45,813 bases of DNA from the NCBI GenBank assembly GCA_007280905.1, contig QYQM01000146.1, forward strand, positions 1-45,813, read 5' to 3'. The notes below the pieces were generated by a model. That model ran no database searches, was not told where the DNA came from, and was given only the letters and a program-made list of their open reading frames with translations. The translations under genes and the position numbers were made by a program. Positions 1 through 7,658 of the stretch are shown in pieces. The stretch is from Porphyromonadaceae bacterium (GTDB lineage: Bacteria; Bacteroidota; Bacteroidia; Bacteroidales; UBA12481). The first letter of the stretch is position 1; each line of letters begins with the position of its first letter.

Positions 1-129
1 AACCACCTTGCGACTTACTAATACTTCTGAGCGTTACCTCAGTGTATAAGGGACTTACACCCTCTGGGAAAATACACTCGCTGAAAATCTCTTTTGTATC
101 CGGAAATTTGTATTTTCGAAGTTTTTCCA
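1..129. other. Left edge, no gene assigned
   Basis: No convincing coding frame is seen. On the - strand the segment has short structured-RNA-like words (GGGTGTAAGTCCC and AAGTCGCAAGGTGG) that recall domain I of bacterial group II introns. The characteristic domain V lies outside the window if it exists, so this stays a guess. The next palindrome begins immediately to the right. Confidence 0.2.
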
Positions 130-296
130 GAGCTTACAACGAGTGCGCTCTGCTTATGCAGGGCGCACACACAGCCTTGCCATAACTGGGCGGGCGGTGG
201 CAACTTAACAATGATAACAAAACAAAAACATATTAGCGGCTTGACACCCACTACGGCTAATCGCCCAGCTATGTCAAGCCCAAACCGTTGCAATTT
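130..296 (+). repeat. attC-like imperfect palindrome A
   Basis: A gene-free stretch rich in inverted repeats lies upstream of the SDR gene. GTGCGC..CTGC (143-153) pairs with GCAG..GCGCAC (158-168). CTGGGCG (186-192) pairs with CGCCCAG (262-268), and GGCTTGACA (238-246) with TGTCAAGCC (272-280). It opens with ACAACGAGTGCGCTC and closes with CAAACCGTTG. A second element of the same design follows the QOR gene, opening ACAACATGCGCTC and closing CAAACCGTTA, so the pair frames a two-gene unit. AAC at the left end and GTT at the right end match the invariant triplets of integron attC sites, but the full RYYYAAC/GTTRRRY consensus is not met. No integrase is visible. Confidence 0.4.
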
Positions 297-337
297 TAAA
301 AAGAAGAACGAACATAGAACTAAAGTAATTTGATAAT

Positions 338-940
338 ATGAAAATATTGATAATTGGCGGAAATGGAACAATTGGAAAGAAAGTAACTGCCCACTTTTCT
401 GATAAAAATGTAATAATTATTGCAGGCCGAACGAATGGAGAGGTTACTGTAGACATTACTGATAGTAATTCTATAAAGAAACTATTTGAGCAAACAGGAA
501 AAGTAGATGCGATAATATGCATTGCTGGAGAAGCTAAATGGGCTGATTTTAACGAATTGACCGAAGAAGACTATTATATCGGACTGAAAAGCAAATTAAT
601 GGGACAAGTTAATCTTGTTCGAATTGGGCAAAATTATCTAAACTCAAATGGCTCAATCACATTATCTACAGGAATTTTGGCAGACGACCCAGTAGTAAAA
701 ACGACCAGTGCCGCAATGGTAAACGGTGGAATTCATAGTTTTGTTCAAGCAGTTGCTTTAGAAATTGAAAACGGAATTAGAGTAAATGTAGTTTCATCAG
801 GAATGGTTGAAGACGCTTACGAAAAGTATAAAGATTATTTCCCAGGACATAATCCTATACCTATGACAAAAGTAATTAATGGGTATGTTAGGAGTGTTGA
901 AGGAAAAGGAAATGGAGAAATAATCAGAATTTACAATTAA
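338..940 (+). CDS. Short-chain dehydrogenase/reductase-like protein
   Basis: This 200-residue cytosolic protein belongs to the short SDR group. The N-terminal Rossmann motif GGNGTIGK (residues 7-14) binds NAD(P), and an IAGEA stretch near residue 68 stands where NNAG is usual. A Ser sits in LSTGIL, but the usual catalytic YxxxK is absent: the corresponding stretch reads TSAAMVNGGIHSF. The conserved GIRVNVVSSG stretch follows. Substrate cannot be told. The ATG comes 7 bases after a near-consensus TAATTTG. The gene lies 20 bases upstream of a quinone-oxidoreductase gene on the same strand and is probably co-transcribed with it. Both sit between two attC-like palindromes, which suggests that they moved as a cassette. 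Confidence 0.8.
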   Translation: MKILIIGGNGTIGKKVTAHFSDKNVIIIAGRTNGEVTVDITDSNSIKKLFEQTGKVDAIICIAGEAKWADFNELTEEDYYIGLKSKLMGQVNLVRIGQNYLNSNGSITLSTGILADDPVVKTTSAAMVNGGIHSFVQAVALEIENGIRVNVVSSGMVEDAYEKYKDYFPGHNPIPMTKVINGYVRSVEGKGNGEIIRIYN

Positions 941-960
941 TTTTTAATACTAATTTTTAA

Positions 961-1929
961 ATGAAAGCACTTACTTTCTCGAAATTTGGAAGTTCTGAAG
1001 TTCTTGAATACATTGATGTTCCAAAACCAATAATAAAAGAGAATGAAATCCTTATAAAAACAAAAGCAATAGGTTTAAACTATGCTGATATTTATCGCAG
1101 AAAAGGTAATTACCATCTAAAAGGAGAACCACCTTTTATTGCAGGCTACGAAGGTGCGGGTGTGATTGTTGAGACAAAATCTGATAAATTCAAAGTTGGA
1201 GATAGAATTGCTTTTACCGATGTGCCTTTTGCGAATGCAGAATTTGTAAGCATTCCTGAAACACACGCAATTCCGATTCCAGATAATGTTGAATATTCAT
1301 TAGCTTCATCAATACTTTTACAGGGATTAACTGCACAATATTTAGCCAATGACAGCCACAAAGTAAAAACGAATGAAATCATACTTATTCACGCTGCTTC
1401 GGGTGGAGTTGGACAACTTCTAACCCAAATATGCAAATCAAAAGGGGCAAGAGTAATTGGACTAACCCGAAGTGAAGATAAAATAGAAACTATATTTAAT
1501 TGCAAAGCAGATTATGCCATTAAATTAGATAATAAATGGAAATCTAAGGTTATGGAAATAACCAATCAAAAAGGTGTAGATGTCGTTTTTGATAGCGTTG
1601 GTTCTACATTAATGGACAGTTTTAACGTAGCTAAAGATTGTGGACACGTCGTGTTTTATGGTATGAGTGGTGGAGACCCAAAATCAATAGACCCAAGAAT
1701 GCTTATGGACACAAGTAAAACTTTGACTGGTGGTGACCTTTGGAGTTATCTGACAACAGAAAAAGAAAGAAAAGATAGAGCTAAACAATTGTTCGATTTG
1801 ATAAATCAAGGCGTTATACAAGTTAAAGAACCTGTCAAATTCAAGCTGTCAGAAGGCAGAAAAGCTCATGATTTTTTAGAAAGCGGTCAAAGTTCAGGCA
1901 AAATATTATTAATCCCAGACAATGAATAA
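961..1929 (+). CDS. NADPH:quinone oxidoreductase family (MDR) protein
   Basis: This 322-residue, zinc-independent member of the medium-chain dehydrogenase/reductase superfamily has a GroES-like N-terminal half (FSKFGSSEVLEY at the start, GYEGAGVI near residue 62) and a nucleotide-binding half with AASGGVGQLLTQ near residue 145. The length and the lack of structural-zinc cysteines fit the QOR/zeta-crystallin group, which reduces quinones or enones with NADPH. It follows the SDR gene by 20 bases and likely shares its transcript. Codon and base composition are AT-rich, as in the rest of the first 5.5 kb and unlike the PUL. Exact substrate is unknown. Confidence 0.88.
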   Translation: MKALTFSKFGSSEVLEYIDVPKPIIKENEILIKTKAIGLNYADIYRRKGNYHLKGEPPFIAGYEGAGVIVETKSDKFKVGDRIAFTDVPFANAEFVSIPETHAIPIPDNVEYSLASSILLQGLTAQYLANDSHKVKTNEIILIHAASGGVGQLLTQICKSKGARVIGLTRSEDKIETIFNCKADYAIKLDNKWKSKVMEITNQKGVDVVFDSVGSTLMDSFNVAKDCGHVVFYGMSGGDPKSIDPRMLMDTSKTLTGGDLWSYLTTEKERKDRAKQLFDLINQGVIQVKEPVKFKLSEGRKAHDFLESGQSSGKILLIPDNE

Positions 1930-1935
1930 AAACTG

Positions 1936-2075
1936 CACACAACATGCGCTCATAAATAATTGCCGTTTCAGTAGTAAATTCAAGGGTTGTAGCCCGCATA
2001 AAGTTAGGTGTAACTTGAAAGGAAAGCACTCCGCAATCGGCACCTATTCATAGCGCAAACCGTTACCAGCAAGCG
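1936..2075 (+). repeat. attC-like imperfect palindrome B
   Basis: The arm 1945-1965 (TGCGCT, one extra C, an AT-rich core, TGCCG) pairs with 2038-2057 (CGGCA, core, AGCGCA). About 17 of 20 positions pair, with a single unpaired C on one arm. An inner stem TTCAAG (1979-1984) / CTTGAA (2014-2019) continues the fold. The outer ends are ACAAC and CCGTT. Long folded palindromes with unpaired bases and AAC/GTT ends are the hallmark of integron attC sites, although the core sequences here are not canonical. It follows the QOR stop closely, where a cassette's attC would be expected. Confidence 0.45.
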
Positions 2076-2292
2076 TAAAAAACGACACGACAATGACAAG
2101 CAGACATACAACTTTCACGACTTTCGGACACTTCACCAACCCGACAGCCGACCAAATGTTTTTAAAATATTACCCACCGCACTTTTTTAAATTCAATTTT
2201 ATGCCAGCCCACATTGGCACATTGGCTTTTGTCCCGACACTCAAAGCCAACCCTTCGGCAAAAGCCAAAGAGCCAATTTTCTGACCCGCCTA
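2076..2292. other. Gene-free spacer with inverted repeat
   Basis: This is low-complexity ACGACA/GACA-type sequence followed by a perfect 10-base inverted repeat, TTGGCTTTTG (2222-2231) and CAAAAGCCAA (2259-2268). A 63-codon open frame covers it but looks random in composition. It could be a terminator-like or cassette-boundary structure. Confidence 0.4.
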
Positions 2293-2322
2293 TTTGATTT
2301 ATAAATAAAGATAGTATCTTTG
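2293..2322 (+). promoter_or_regulatory. Bacteroidota-type promoter of the metal operon
   Basis: TTTG (2293-2296), an 18-base spacer, then TATCTTTG (2315-2322) fits the -33 TTG / -7 TAnnTTTG consensus of the Bacteroidota primary sigma factor. The ATG of the Cys-rich protein begins only 8 bases later, so the transcript would have almost no leader. Confidence 0.6.
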
Positions 2323-2329
2323 CACAGCA

Positions 2330-2683
2330 ATGAAATTTTTAACACTCATATTAGCAACAACGATTTTATTTCTGGCTATAAAGCCGGGTATAGATTTGAT
2401 TTCATTGCAAAGTAATACTGAACAAACTTGTTGTGGTGGACAATGCAAACCAATTGCAGACAACGAAAAATCATCAGACCAACAAAAACAAAAAGATGAC
2501 GGTTCGGACAAACCCTGCAATCCTTTTCAACTTTGCAGTTGCAGTATGTGTGTATTACAGTGCCAGACAGTTTCCTCTGTATCTTTCTCTTCACCTGAAT
2601 TTTTAGACCTGCATCATTCTTACCAATCTTCTCTTCACTCACAATTCGCATCTGACTTTTGGCAACCGCCTAAAATTGTCTAA
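2330..2683 (+). CDS. Small secreted Cys-rich protein (DUF6660-like)
   Basis: This 117-residue protein has a hydrophobic N-terminal signal or anchor (about residues 3-20), a TCCGGQC cluster near residue 33, a charged Gln/Lys/Asp linker, a second cluster CNPFQLCSCSMC near residue 63 and a WQPPK tail. The layout resembles the small Bacteroidota proteins DUF6660 and HYC_CC_PP, which are commonly found next to metal-related TonB receptors. The many cysteines suggest metal binding outside the cytoplasm. It is first in a three-gene + strand operon with an HMA-like protein and a TonB receptor. The family match is by pattern only. Confidence 0.6.
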   Translation: MKFLTLILATTILFLAIKPGIDLISLQSNTEQTCCGGQCKPIADNEKSSDQQKQKDDGSDKPCNPFQLCSCSMCVLQCQTVSSVSFSSPEFLDLHHSYQSSLHSQFASDFWQPPKIV

Positions 2684-2755
2684 CACTATTTGACTTTTGC
2701 CCCGCCAACATAGGAGCATCATTTCCTTATTGTTAACAATTTAAAATTCAGAAAA

Positions 2756-3094
2756 ATGAAATTTATAAAATTATTCGTTTTGGCTTTCATCGTTTTGACA
2801 GCCACAGCAAGCATTGCGTTTGCTCAAAGCACAACGCAAAAAACCGACAGCACAAAAACTGTTACTATCAAAGTAAAAGGTATCACCTGTTCAATGGACT
2901 TGAAAACGATTGTCGCTAATGTTGAGAAATTAAAAGGCGTTAGCAGTTGCAAAGCAGGTAAGATGGGAACAACATCTTCACTTGAAGTAAAATTTAATCC
3001 TGCATTGGTAACTGAAAAGGAAATTCATACAGCCATTGAAAACACAGGCGGTTGCGAAAATCCAGACGAAAGACCATATAAAATAAAACAGTAA
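2756..3094 (+). CDS. Exported HMA-like (heavy-metal-associated) protein
   Basis: This 112-residue protein has a clear signal peptide cleaved near SIAFAQ (residue 24) and then a ferredoxin-fold HMA-like domain (VTIKVKGITCSMDL through IENTGGC). HMA domains carry copper or similar metals through MxCxxC. Here the motif reads ITCSMD, so the second cysteine is missing. Other cysteines sit in VSSCKAG and TGGCENP and may replace it. It lies 72 bases after the Cys-rich gene and 64 bases before the TonB receptor, so it is probably a periplasmic metal carrier for that receptor. The domain is well supported. The metal is unknown. Confidence 0.75.
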   Translation: MKFIKLFVLAFIVLTATASIAFAQSTTQKTDSTKTVTIKVKGITCSMDLKTIVANVEKLKGVSSCKAGKMGTTSSLEVKFNPALVTEKEIHTAIENTGGCENPDERPYKIKQ

Positions 3095-3158
3095 ACAACC
3101 GATAAGGTAAGGTTCGTTCGGTAGAATAAACCTTACCTTATTTTAAAACATTCAAACA

Positions 3159-5387
3159 ATGAAAAAATATATCTTCATTGTTGGTTTACTGTTTCCGTAT
3201 GGACTATTTGCACAAACCATTTTAGGAAAAGTAACCAACGACAAAAAAGAACCGCTTCTTGGTGCAAGTGTGTATTGGCTTGGCACAACAGTAGGAATAT
3301 CCACAGGCGACAAAGGAGCATTTGAAATTACAACCAAAGACATCAGCAATAAGAAATTGATTGCAAGTTTTGTAGGACATACATCGGACACGATAGTAAT
3401 TACCAATCAAACATTTGTTGAGTTCAGATTAAAAGAGACAAAAACACTTGGAGAAGTTGTTGTAACAGGACAACGAGACGGTGTAATTATTTCTAACATT
3501 ACTCCAATCAAAACAGAAATTATTACTCAAACGGAATTGCGAAAAGCCGCTTGTTGTGATTTAGCGGGTTGTTTTGAAACTCAAACGACAGTGCAACCTC
3601 AAACGACTAATGTAATTACGAACTCAAAAGAACTTCGCATTTTGGGGTTATCGGGCGTTTACAATCAGGTTTTAATTGATGGGTTCCCAATGATACAAGG
3701 TCTATCCTACACTTACGGCATCAGTGGAATTCCCGGAACATTGGTTGACAACATCTATATTGCGAAAGGAGCTAACAGCGTTTTGCAAGGATATGAAAGT
3801 ATTAGCGGACAAATTAATGTTGAAACCAAAGAACCTGATAAAACCGATAAGTTGTTGCTCAATGTGTATATGAATAATTTTTCAGAAAAGCATCTTAACG
3901 CCAACTATGCTTTTAAAAAAAGAAAGTGGAGTAACCTTACGGCATTTCATACAGTGCAACCTGCAAATAAAATTGACCAGGACAAAGACAATTTCCTTGA
4001 CTTGCCACAGCTTACACGCTATATGGTTTTAAACAAATGGAAATACGGAAACGACAAAGATTGGGGATGGAGCAGCAGAGTTAGTTTGCGTTTTTTGAAT
4101 GAACAACGAATTGGCGGACAAACATTTTACAATTCAGAAAATGACAAGGGAAGCACTACTATTTACGGGCAAAATGTAAATATTAATCAACCCGAAGTTT
4201 GGACAAAGACCGCTTATCGTTTTAATGACAATCATAAAATATATTTGTTTGTATCTTCATTTCACCAAGACCAAAAATCATTTTTCGGAACGGTAAAATA
4301 CAACGCACAGCAAACAAATTTTTATGGAAACCTGCGATACGAATTAGTTTATTCGCAAAAACATTCATTAAAAACAGGTATCAGTTACCGTTACTTAAAC
4401 CTCAATGAAGACATTGCTTTTACAGACACTACTTTGCAACGGACTTATGCGGGGAATTACAAACGAACAGAAAATATCCCCGCACTTTTTGCGGAAAACT
4501 CAATGAGTTTCTTCAAAGACAAACTCACTTGGATTGCTGGTATTCGTGGCGACCAACATAACCAATTTGGTTTTACTGTTACACCGAGAACTTTATTAAA
4601 ATATGATGCCACGCCAAAAACGGTTTTTCGTGCAAGTGTTGGGACTGGTTGGCGAACAGTAAATTTATTCAGTGAAAATATTGGTTTGCTGGTTAGTTCA
4701 AGAGACATCGTTTTTGCAGAACAATTAAGACCCGAAAGAGCAACAAATTTTGGAATTAACTTTACTCAAAAGTTTGACAGTAAAAACCTTTCGGGTTATT
4801 TCAGTGCTGACTATTACAGAACTGATTTTCAAAATCAAATTTTTCCTGACTACGACAGCGACCCAACGAAAGCAATTATTAAAAACTTCACCGAAACAAG
4901 CGCAGGTAATGGTTTTCAGGCAGAACTTTATTTGAAAATATGGAAACACTTTGAATTAAAAACCGGCTACAACTTTTTAGATGTTTACAGAGAAATAAAT
5001 GAAACAAAACAGCGTTTGCCTTTTAATCCAATGCACAAAGTATTGACAACATTCGGCTATAAGCCCATAACAAATAAATTTCATTTTGATGTAAATATTC
5101 ATTGGTATGGAGAACAGCGTTTGCCCGACACAAAATCAAATCCAACAGAGTTTCAACGACCTGATTTTTCAAATCCTTACACTTTGGTGAATGCACAATT
5201 TACTTACAACTTTAAAAAGTTTGAAGTATATGCAGGTTGCGAAAATGTTTTTAATTTCCGACAGAAACAACCCATTATGAGTTGGCAAAACCCATTCAGC
5301 CCATACTTTGACACTTCTTCTGTTTGGGGTCCGACACGGGGCAGAGAAATATATGTGGGTATTCGTTTTAAACTAACAAATGAATAA
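3159..5387 (+). CDS. TonB-dependent outer-membrane receptor, metal-associated type
   Basis: This 742-residue protein has a signal peptide (about 1-19, GLFAQ), a carboxypeptidase-regulatory-like beta-sandwich (about 20-95: ILGKVTNDKKEPLLGASVYW), a TonB plug (about 110-225: ELRILGLSGVYNQVLIDG, GANSVLQG, ISGQINVETK) and a beta-barrel ending in VGIRFKL. An unusual Cys-rich CCDLAGCF lies just inside the plug. With the two preceding Cys-bearing exported proteins this suggests uptake or sensing of a metal or metal complex. No SusD partner is adjacent, which argues against a glycan role. It is full length for a non-SusC receptor and is the last gene of its operon. Confidence 0.85.
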   Translation: MKKYIFIVGLLFPYGLFAQTILGKVTNDKKEPLLGASVYWLGTTVGISTGDKGAFEITTKDISNKKLIASFVGHTSDTIVITNQTFVEFRLKETKTLGEVVVTGQRDGVIISNITPIKTEIITQTELRKAACCDLAGCFETQTTVQPQTTNVITNSKELRILGLSGVYNQVLIDGFPMIQGLSYTYGISGIPGTLVDNIYIAKGANSVLQGYESISGQINVETKEPDKTDKLLLNVYMNNFSEKHLNANYAFKKRKWSNLTAFHTVQPANKIDQDKDNFLDLPQLTRYMVLNKWKYGNDKDWGWSSRVSLRFLNEQRIGGQTFYNSENDKGSTTIYGQNVNINQPEVWTKTAYRFNDNHKIYLFVSSFHQDQKSFFGTVKYNAQQTNFYGNLRYELVYSQKHSLKTGISYRYLNLNEDIAFTDTTLQRTYAGNYKRTENIPALFAENSMSFFKDKLTWIAGIRGDQHNQFGFTVTPRTLLKYDATPKTVFRASVGTGWRTVNLFSENIGLLVSSRDIVFAEQLRPERATNFGINFTQKFDSKNLSGYFSADYYRTDFQNQIFPDYDSDPTKAIIKNFTETSAGNGFQAELYLKIWKHFELKTGYNFLDVYREINETKQRLPFNPMHKVLTTFGYKPITNKFHFDVNIHWYGEQRLPDTKSNPTEFQRPDFSNPYTLVNAQFTYNFKKFEVYAGCENVFNFRQKQPIMSWQNPFSPYFDTSSVWGPTRGREIYVGIRFKLTNE

Positions 5388-5532
5388 GCCAACGCTAAAA
5401 GCAAGCACACCGACAGACAGCAAAACACACGGCAGACAAGAAACACAGCGACACGAAAGACAGAACCCCAGCTGGTAACAGCGGCAAGTTGATCGAAAAT
5501 CACAACCTTAATATTAAATATATCATAGATTT

Positions 5533-7325
5533 TCACGGTAATTAACCGGGCGTATTTTATGAATAAGAAGCTCCCTTAAAAATAATGTTTTTATTACCGA
5601 GCCATGAGTAATTCTGCTGGTTATATTTTTGCATTACTTCCAGTATGAGCGGGAGCTCTCTTTTCTTCTTCAGTTGCACCGTAATGGCTTTTTCACCGAT
5701 TTCAATATCAGCCCCGTTCAGAACAAATTTGTCATAAAGGCTTTGCGATGTAAGATGTTCATAGCGGCCCAGTTCCAGAGCAAACAATCGGTACAGGTTA
5801 TGGGCGAGGATGGACATGGTGAGGTCAAAATCGACTTTGATGACCATTGACGAAGAGACCAGGTTCAGGTGAAAGAAATCAATTTGTTCAGAGATTGTTT
5901 TTTCAACCATCCAGCGACGGGCATATTTTCTGACTATTTGTTCAGTGGTCAAATCGGTATCATTGGTAATGATAACCGCGGGTTTGATTTTTCCATTTCC
6001 TGTTATGGTGATTTGGCGGATATCCTTAGCATAGCCGTTGAGGAAAACGATTTCATCATACACGCGTAAGGTTCTGTGCTTATTCCCGGCACATTCCACC
6101 TTGATATTTGCCCAGCCCTTTTCGGGCAGTTTGGCGATTTTCTCCAGGATCAGTTTCCCTCTGCGGCGGATGGTGATAAATCTGATTTTATCCTGATCCA
6201 GCTTCCGTAGGTTTTCATAGTTGGTGAACTTGCTGTCAAAAATAATATACCGGAGTTTGTTGTCCTTCTTTTTGTTCCCGGCCCGGTAGAAGTCGAGGAA
6301 TTCAAGGACTACCGCGCTTTCACTCTTTTGCAATACGTTGGCGCTTGCATAATCGATCAGCCCACTGTCGGGGTCATGGGCCAGCACGGCCAATATGCTG
6401 CCGAGGGCCTTGCCACGTTTTCCCGACCAGTTATTTTCCAAATAGCTATCGTCGCCCCAGTAGGGAATGGTTGTAAAATCCAGGTTAGCAGTATCTTCCA
6501 GTAATCCAAATTTCAGCCATACCTGGTGAAGCTTTTTCAGGAAAGCCAGGTTCATGTCTGTGGTTACCCGGTCAGAATAGGAAGTATACCAGGCCGTTTT
6601 CGGTAGAACATTCAGTCCGGCAAACAAGCCCATTCCCCGGTCCATGCACCAGGTATCGTCCGAGGAATATCGGCGGCGGTTAGCCAGCTTCAGGGCCAGA
6701 AAACAAAGAATGGACGAAGTCGTGTTAATGACGGATGTCCCGGAATAGTTTGATTGAGCTATCAAGGAATCTATTCCATAGCGTTTGATGATCGCCATAA
6801 ACATCAGGATACCAGCATTGGAACTTTTGAACGATTCCGGCACAAAACTCAGTGGCGCAGATTTCTCTGCCTGTATTTGGACCTTGTCCAATTGCTGTTT
6901 TAACAGTTTTGTCCGCCTGGGCAAACGGGAAAAACCTTCAGCAGCAATGACGTTATAGATATTCTTTTCCGACACGGAATGGCCCAAACCATCGAGGGCG
7001 ACTTTGATATCCGGCACAGAATAGTATTTCTTACGCATGTCGATAATCACCGATTTTGCCCCTATGGTTTCCGGGGAAGTTTTTCTTCCTGGGGTGCTCT
7101 CGACAAAAAACAGGGTACCGGATGGGTTCACGCTGAACTTCTCCCGGAAAGAAGACACCAGGGAAGTAAAAGCCCGGTAGGTATAGCCAAAGCGACCAGC
7201 CACTTCATGGGCAGAGAGGCCTTCAACATAATACAGCCGTAATGCTTCGTATTGCTTCTGCGCCACCGTTTTGGGTTCCAAAAAGAAAGTTAGAGGATTC
7301 ATAGTACTGTTTATTATTACCGTGA
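5533..7325. mobile_element. Insertion sequence with DDE transposase
   Basis: Inverted repeats TCACGGTAATTAA (5533-5545) and TTATTATTACCGTGA (7311-7325) bracket the transposase gene and share TCACGGTAAT. Weaker similarity (AATATAT..AT) continues outward on both sides, so the true tips may lie about 20 bases further out. No target duplication could be fixed. The element sits exactly between the AT-rich accessory region and the sugar catabolic genes. Confidence 0.6.
5557..7302 (-). CDS. IS4-superfamily DDE transposase
   Basis: This 581-residue transposase has an N-terminal helix-turn-helix-like segment (about residues 15-55: LSAHEVAGRFGYTYRAF) and a second DNA-binding region. The catalytic core has aspartates in LDFTTIPYWG (about 277) and IIFDSKF (about 358) and a C-terminal YARRWMVEKTISEQ, where YxRRWxVE supplies the catalytic glutamate of IS4-type enzymes. 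The gene fills the element between the inverted repeats and appears intact. Family placement (IS1634-like or another IS4 group) is uncertain. Confidence 0.8.
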   Translation of the reverse strand: MNPLTFFLEPKTVAQKQYEALRLYYVEGLSAHEVAGRFGYTYRAFTSLVSSFREKFSVNPSGTLFFVESTPGRKTSPETIGAKSVIIDMRKKYYSVPDIKVALDGLGHSVSEKNIYNVIAAEGFSRLPRRTKLLKQQLDKVQIQAEKSAPLSFVPESFKSSNAGILMFMAIIKRYGIDSLIAQSNYSGTSVINTTSSILCFLALKLANRRRYSSDDTWCMDRGMGLFAGLNVLPKTAWYTSYSDRVTTDMNLAFLKKLHQVWLKFGLLEDTANLDFTTIPYWGDDSYLENNWSGKRGKALGSILAVLAHDPDSGLIDYASANVLQKSESAVVLEFLDFYRAGNKKKDNKLRYIIFDSKFTNYENLRKLDQDKIRFITIRRRGKLILEKIAKLPEKGWANIKVECAGNKHRTLRVYDEIVFLNGYAKDIRQITITGNGKIKPAVIITNDTDLTTEQIVRKYARRWMVEKTISEQIDFFHLNLVSSSMVIKVDFDLTMSILAHNLYRLFALELGRYEHLTSQSLYDKFVLNGADIEIGEKAITVQLKKKRELPLILEVMQKYNQQNYSWLGNKNIIFKGASYS

Positions 7326-7360
7326 TGAAGATAATATATTATCACTAAATAATAACAGTA
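7305..7360. repeat. Nested palindrome upstream of the transposase start
   Basis: TACTGTTTATTATTA (7305-7319) pairs with AATAATAACAGTA (7348-7360) with one bulge. GTGAT (7322-7326) pairs with ATCAC (7341-7345). Inside lies a perfect 14-base palindrome, GATAATATATTATC (7330-7343). It overlaps the right inverted repeat and the likely promoter of the transposase, so it may be an operator or a transposase site. Confidence 0.5.
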
Positions 7361-7658
7361 AACCAGGAGAAATTTACTAACAATATGTTTGAATGATGTT
7401 TATAACTTTACGAAATAAATTCTGAGTAAAATCAAATGAGCAAAAATAATATCGCACAAATTCATTGCACCGTATTTGCAATTATTACAATGAATCAATC
7501 TGCCTCGTATTTGCCTCAATGCCAATAAGTAATATGAATAATTTGGGAAGACTGTGGAAAGGCAATACGGTCAATTATTGACGTGAAAATCTATGATTAA
7601 TTAAAAATGGGAATGTTATGATAAAATAATACCCGGATAAAACTCCCGGTTGATAAAA
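7361..7658. other. Gene-free stretch between IS and fucP
   Basis: No coding frame is supported. It holds an inverted repeat ATTCATTG (7460-7467) / CAATGAAT (7488-7495) and a repeated word GTATTTGC. This is the 3' side of fucP, and no clear U-tract terminator is present. Confidence 0.4.

Noticed and set aside
2093-2284. 63-codon + strand frame between the two accessory operons
   Set aside because: Its sequence is low-complexity, it contains a perfect inverted repeat and it shows no domain or ribosome-binding site. It is better read as spacer DNA.
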